Positions 12,338 through 15,656 of a stretch of DNA of 15,656 nt are shown here, piece after piece. The number at the start of each line of letters is the position of its first letter. Position 1 is the stretch's first letter. Origin of the DNA: Prevotella sp. (GTDB lineage: Bacteria; Bacteroidota; Bacteroidia; Bacteroidales; Bacteroidaceae); assembly GCA_017428805.1 (NCBI GenBank), contig JAFRQC010000006.1, forward strand, positions 1 through 15,656, written 5' to 3'. A program made the position numbers and the translations under genes. The notes under the pieces are model-generated. The model made no database searches and was not told where the DNA came from. It saw only the letters and a list, made by a program, of their open reading frames with translations.

Positions 12338-13344
12338 ACCAAGATGCGGAACACCTTTCCCGGGTTCTCATGCCACCACTGCATGGTTTCCGGAGCCTCC
12401 TCGGGACTGACCTCACGGGTGATGAGACGGTCTACGGGACACGTGCCACGCTCTAAGTAGTGAATGACGGCACGGAAGTCTGAAGGCTGGGCATTACGGG
12501 AGCCGCGGATGTCGAGTTCCTTCTGAACGAAATATTTTGTCTGGAACGACACCTCTGTCTTCGCATAGCCGATGCAGATGACGCGTCCTGTGAAAGCCAC
12601 CTCATCGACGGCCATCTGATAGGTGGCAGGACTACCCACAGCCTCAATGACCACATCAGGGCCGAAACCGGAAGTCATCTCCAACAGACGGGCATGAACA
12701 TTATCCTTCAAGGTATTGACGGTATAGCTGGCACCCATCTCACGGGCGATGGCGAGTTTCTCATCGTCGATATCCGCAGCAATGACAGTAGCACCACGAG
12801 AGGCACTGCGCACAATGGCGCCCATACCCACCATACCACAGCCGATGACCATCACCACGTCGATATCCGTCACCTGTGCACGGCTGACGGCGTGGAAACC
12901 CACACTCATAGGTTCGATGAGGGCACAGGTACGGGGTGTGAGCAGTCCTGCAGGAATGACTTTCTCCCACGGCATGGCGATATACTCGCACATGGCTCCC
13001 CAACGCTGCACACCGAGTGTCTCGTTATGTTGACAGGCATTCACACGGCCGTTACGACAGGAGGCACACTTGCCACAGTTCGTATAAGGATTGACGGTCA
13101 CGGTCATGCCGGGCTTCAGGCCCTCGGGCACATTCTTGCCGATGCTGACGATTGTGGCACCCACCTCATGGCCAGGCACCACCGGCATGCGCACCATCGG
13201 ATTGCCTCCACGGAAGGTACTGAGGTCACTACCACAAAAACCCACGTACTCCAACTTCAGGAGTACTTCATCGTCGCCCGCCTGGGGCGCTGCAAGGTCG
13301 ATGACCTTCATCACCGACGGCTCTAAAATCTGAATTGCTTTCAC
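12322..13344 (-). CDS. Zinc-dependent medium-chain sugar/polyol dehydrogenase
   Basis: A 340-residue cytoplasmic dehydrogenase of the zinc MDR superfamily (sorbitol/threonine/galactitol dehydrogenase-like). Catalytic-zinc residues are Cys37 ('GFCGSD'), His59-Glu60 ('VPGHEVG') and Glu144 ('IEPMSVGFHA'). The structural-zinc quartet Cys90, Cys93, Cys96 and Cys104 is complete. The nucleotide fold has 'GCGMVGMGA' (168-176), and Asp191 ('AADIDDEKL') at the end of the second strand favours NAD+ over NADP+. It should oxidise a hydroxyl of a sugar, polyol or sugar acid. It lies between the amidohydrolase gene (120 bases upstream, across a hairpin repeat) and GH31 (34 bases downstream). Next to a lactonase-like protein, an aldose-to-lactone or related oxidation is plausible, but the substrate cannot be read from the sequence. 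Confidence 0.88.
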   Translation of the reverse strand: MKAIQILEPSVMKVIDLAAPQAGDDEVLLKLEYVGFCGSDLSTFRGGNPMVRMPVVPGHEVGATIVSIGKNVPEGLKPGMTVTVNPYTNCGKCASCRNGRVNACQHNETLGVQRWGAMCEYIAMPWEKVIPAGLLTPRTCALIEPMSVGFHAVSRAQVTDIDVVMVIGCGMVGMGAIVRSASRGATVIAADIDDEKLAIAREMGASYTVNTLKDNVHARLLEMTSGFGPDVVIEAVGSPATYQMAVDEVAFTGRVICIGYAKTEVSFQTKYFVQKELDIRGSRNAQPSDFRAVIHYLERGTCPVDRLITREVSPEEAPETMQWWHENPGKVFRILVKFKN

Positions 13345-13368
13345 GTTATTTACTTTAATGTTTATTTA

Positions 13369-13455
13369 AGCCACAGATTACACCGATTCTCGCAGATTAA
13401 GAGATTCACACAGAATCTGTAATAATTTCTGTAATCATCTGTGTAATCTGTGGCT
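13369..13455. repeat. Long hairpin repeat between amidohydrolase and dehydrogenase genes
   Basis: AGCCACAGATTACAC (13369-13383) is perfectly inverted at 13441-13455 (GTGTAATCTGTGGCT), and three of the next four pairs also match. Inside, CAGATT (13393-13398) pairs with AATCTG (13414-13419), and ACAGAATCTGT (13410-13420) is itself a palindrome. CAGATT-like units recur through the element. It fills most of the 120-base gap inside the leftward unit. 'Cacagattacac' repeats of this sort are, as I recall, frequent between Bacteroidales genes. There is no U-tract on either side, so it is not an obvious terminator. Confidence 0.9.
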
Positions 13456-13464
13456 CTTTCTATT

Positions 13465-14403
13465 TCATTCTGACATGTTCTTGATATATGGCAGAGGCTC
13501 GAAGGGGCCGAAGCCATAGAGGCGCTGGGCGTTGAGACCTAAGAGTTGGCGTTTCTCGTCTTCGGAGAATTCGCTGGACTTCACGATGAAGTCGTAAGAC
13601 ATGCGATAGGTGATGGCGGTGATGGTGCGGGGATAGTCACTGCCCCACATCAGTTTCTCCATACCCACGAGTTCCGCCGCCTCACGGATGGCCCGCACCG
13701 CAGAGGGGAAGGGATAGAACTCCGAGTTGTAGAGCCAGGTGATGCCACCCGTCTCGACATAGACATTCTCGTGACATGCCAAGAGGATCTGCCGCCGCCA
13801 ACTCTCGTTCTCCCACGGGGGAGTGACAGGCGGATTAGCCATGCCCAGATGTCCGATGGCGATCTTCAGCTTCGGACACTCGGTGATGACCTCCTGCAGC
13901 TCGTCCACCTGACGGTCGCCATCAGCGAGGGTGATGGAGAGCAGTGCCCCTCTCGACTCCATCAGTCGGAACATGCGCATCATCTCATCACTGGTGAGTG
14001 ACCGCCCCAAGAGCCTGTGCCCAGGGATGGCGAGACCACGAAAGCCCTGTCCCAACAACGTCTGTGCCTGGGCAAAGAAGCCGTCGTGCAGATAGTCGAC
14101 CATGCCGAAGACGAAGAAACGGTCTGAATACTTCTGCATGACCTCCGCAAGGTAATCGTTCTGGATGCCGTCGATGAACTCCTGTACGACGACGGCTGCC
14201 GACACCTGGGCGTAGTTCATATTCGAAAGGAACACCTCGGCGGTATTCCGTCCGTCAATCATAAAAGGAGGCAGCATCTGCACCTCTTCACCGAGGAAGA
14301 GGGAACGCCCGTTTGTGAGGGTACGGATTGGTTTTCCGTCCCAGTGGGTGTCCTGCCAAAGCCACAGATGGCTATGTGCATCAATGATGGGAAATAGGTT
14401 CAT
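13465..14403 (-). CDS. Amidohydrolase_2 family protein, lactonase-like
   Basis: A 312-residue cytoplasmic TIM-barrel hydrolase of the amidohydrolase_2 family, which includes L-fuconolactonase, L-rhamnonolactonase and related lactone hydrolases. Metal-site motifs are visible: 'DAHSHLW' with His10 and His12, His185 in 'IGHLGM', and Asp256 in 'WGSDYPRT'. Helices and strands run at normal length, and no signal peptide is present. It is first in the leftward carbohydrate unit, after its own -7 box, and the dehydrogenase gene follows after a 120-base repeat-bearing gap. The pairing suggests that it opens the lactone made by the dehydrogenase, as in oxidative (non-phosphorylating) sugar routes; this is inference. 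Isomer and substrate are unknown. Confidence 0.85.
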   Translation of the reverse strand: MNLFPIIDAHSHLWLWQDTHWDGKPIRTLTNGRSLFLGEEVQMLPPFMIDGRNTAEVFLSNMNYAQVSAAVVVQEFIDGIQNDYLAEVMQKYSDRFFVFGMVDYLHDGFFAQAQTLLGQGFRGLAIPGHRLLGRSLTSDEMMRMFRLMESRGALLSITLADGDRQVDELQEVITECPKLKIAIGHLGMANPPVTPPWENESWRRQILLACHENVYVETGGITWLYNSEFYPFPSAVRAIREAAELVGMEKLMWGSDYPRTITAITYRMSYDFIVKSSEFSEDEKRQLLGLNAQRLYGFGPFEPLPYIKNMSE

Positions 14404-14432
14404 TTTTTGCCCGAATTATGGTTTTATGGGTG

Positions 14433-14440
14433 CAAATATA
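14433..14440 (-). promoter_or_regulatory. -7 element for the carbohydrate unit
   Basis: Read leftward, TATATTTG (plus-strand CAAATATA) lies 29 bases before the amidohydrolase ATG at 14403, giving a leader of about 25 bases. No clear TTTG/TTGG -33 element is found 19-20 bases upstream, so the promoter may depend on an activator. Confidence 0.6.
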
Positions 14441-14514
14441 CGAAAAATGTTGGTATATTATCTTATTTTTAATAATTTTTCCACTTTTATGACATTGTAT
14501 TCAAAGTTTTTTCG

Positions 14515-14522
14515 TATATTTG
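14515..14522 (+). promoter_or_regulatory. -7 element for the Cache-HAMP sensor gene
   Basis: TATATTTG lies only 9 bases before the ATG at 14532, so the mRNA leader would be about 5-6 bases. The nearest -33 candidate is ATTG (14494-14497), 17 bases away and a poor fit. It mirrors the opposite promoter exactly. Confidence 0.6.
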
Positions 14523-14531
14523 CGGCAGAAT

Positions 14532-15656
14532 ATGAGCAAACTACCTAGAATAATCACCAAAACCTTGTCTTTCAGACTGAGTCTGACAGTCATTGCGGCG
14601 CTGGCAACACTCTTGTTGGTAGCATTGCTGATTATTTTCGTCTTTTCGCGTAAGGCCGTGAAGGAAGAAGCCCTTCAGGATGCCGGACAGACCCTGGAGG
14701 CCACCATGCAGCGCATCGACAACATCCTGCTGAAAGTGGAACAGTCGTCAGGCAATATCTACTGGAAGATGCTGTCCCATATCCACCAGCTGGAGAAGCT
14801 GGAGCTCTACACCCGCAAGCTCGTGGAGACAACGCCATATATCACCGACTGCACCATCACGTGGGATACCGACTCCAACGCCACAGACTCCATCTTCACT
14901 GGATGGATCAACCCCGAAGAGAAAAATGCCAATGCCATCACCACCTTCCGTCTGCCAGTATTCGACGGACGAAGGAAAGTGGGAGTGATGGATGTCGACG
15001 TGTCGCTGGCACTCATCTCGAAACTCCTGCTCGAGGCAAAGCCCTCGCCCAATTCCTTCTGTACGTTGTTGAAACCTGACGGCACGATTATCGTCCATCC
15101 TGACAGTACCGCCCTGAATCATCACATCCTCGATCTGACCAAAGGCAAACACCCCTCGATGGCAGAGGCAGCGCAGGCCATGCTCAACGGAGAGACGGGC
15201 TATAGATATTTCGAGCTGGACGGCAAGGACTACTATGTGTTCTACAAGCCTTTTGAGCGTGCGGAAGTCATGGGACGTGCCATGTCAAAACTCGGATGGA
15301 GTGCCGGTGTCATCTATCCTGAAGAAGATATCTTCGGCGACTACAACCATCTGCTCTATACCGTACTCATCATCGCCGTCATCGGCCTGGCGCTGCTGCT
15401 CCTGTCATGCCGATTCTACATCCGTCACCAGCTGCTTCCGCTGAGAAAACTGGAGCAATCGGCGCAACACGTTGCCGAGGGGAATTATGACAATCCCATC
15501 CGATACAGCAGAAGGCGTGACGAGGTGGGCCGTCTGCAGAACCACTTCCGTGAGATGCAGCAGTCACTTGCCACCCGTATGGGAGAGATGAAACAGCTCT
15601 CCGAAACCCTCAAGGAACGAGGCGAGGAACTGCAGGCCACCTACGAACAGGCACAG
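14532..15656 (+). CDS. Cache-HAMP membrane sensor, truncated by the window edge
   Basis: The first 375 residues of a longer protein; the frame is open to the last base. A transmembrane segment (about 16-38) precedes an extracytoplasmic Cache-type sensor region (about 40-270). That contains 'VMDVDVSLALISKLL', 'LLKPDGTIIVHPDSTAL' and 'LGWSAGVIYPEEDIF', typical of dCache modules. A second membrane segment (274-297) and a HAMP domain (about 300-350, 'PLRKLEQSAQHVAEGNYD') lead to a coiled coil at the edge. The output domain is not visible: from family memory a SpoIIE/PP2C-type phosphatase or a histidine kinase are the likely choices. It is transcribed divergently from the carbohydrate unit, with mirrored promoter sequences, so regulation of that unit is possible. 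ATG 14532 begins the basic pre-membrane segment and follows the -7 box. Confidence 0.85.
   Translation, partial: MSKLPRIITKTLSFRLSLTVIAALATLLLVALLIIFVFSRKAVKEEALQDAGQTLEATMQRIDNILLKVEQSSGNIYWKMLSHIHQLEKLELYTRKLVETTPYITDCTITWDTDSNATDSIFTGWINPEEKNANAITTFRLPVFDGRRKVGVMDVDVSLALISKLLLEAKPSPNSFCTLLKPDGTIIVHPDSTALNHHILDLTKGKHPSMAEAAQAMLNGETGYRYFELDGKDYYVFYKPFERAEVMGRAMSKLGWSAGVIYPEEDIFGDYNHLLYTVLIIAVIGLALLLLSCRFYIRHQLLPLRKLEQSAQHVAEGNYDNPIRYSRRRDEVGRLQNHFREMQQSLATRMGEMKQLSETLKERGEELQATYEQAQ

Larger units (their letters stand above)
14432..14523. repeat. Perfect 16-bp inverted repeat spanning two divergent -7 boxes
   Basis: GCAAATATACGAAAAA (14432-14447) is exactly inverted at 14508-14523 (TTTTTCGTATATTTGC). 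Each arm contains the -7 element TATATTTG of one of the two divergent genes plus its flanks. The 60 bases between are almost all A/T. The match extends beyond the consensus box on both sides, more than two independent promoters would need. Confidence 0.9.

Noticed and set aside
13369..13455. Hairpin as a rho-independent terminator
   Set aside because: Stem ends are not followed by a U-tract in the direction of transcription, and the downstream genes belong to the same pathway-like unit.

Overview
The window looks like chromosome from a Bacteroidales bacterium, most likely Prevotella or a close relative. Three things point there: Bacteroidetes-type promoters (-7 TAnnTTTG, with TTGG/TTTG 19-20 bp upstream) before several genes; a short primary sigma factor without region 1.1 of the Bacteroidetes kind; and family content (tandem DUF4230 proteins, TPR-type sensor kinase, periplasmic GH31 and GH43 enzymes). 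Genes look moderately GC-rich and the gaps AT-rich.

Layout. The left edge holds the first 20 codons of a leftward gene that resembles an ISAon1-type transposase N-terminal protein. A rightward three-gene unit follows (345-3013): two membrane-anchored DUF4230 paralogues and an AGCS sodium:amino-acid symporter. Its 3' end overlaps by 81 bp a leftward trmO-like tRNA methyltransferase gene (2933-3679). trmO is divergent from a rightward pair (3792-6335): an exported-TPR sensor histidine kinase and an exported metallo-beta-lactamase-fold protein. A perfect 14-bp-stem bidirectional terminator (6337-6378) separates that pair from a leftward pair: the primary sigma factor gene rpoD and an OmpA-type peptidoglycan-binding lipoprotein.

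The right half is a leftward four-gene carbohydrate unit. In transcription order it is an amidohydrolase_2 (lactonase-like), a zinc-dependent sugar/polyol dehydrogenase, a secreted GH31 alpha-xylosidase-like enzyme and a secreted GH43 beta-xylosidase/arabinofuranosidase-like enzyme. The inferred flow is release of pentose or other side-chain sugars outside the cytoplasm, then oxidation and lactone opening inside it. Divergent from it is the start of a Cache-HAMP membrane sensor whose output domain lies beyond the window. The two divergent -7 boxes sit in a perfect 16-bp inverted repeat.

The most unusual theme is not a gene. Short tandem repeats of several unrelated units (periods 7, 8, 9, 14 and 16) sit at gene junctions, or in frame inside genes, where they supply stop codons, a start codon, a protein tail, loop insertions and the hydrophobic core of a signal peptide. 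No CRISPR array, tRNA, rRNA or obvious defence system was seen.
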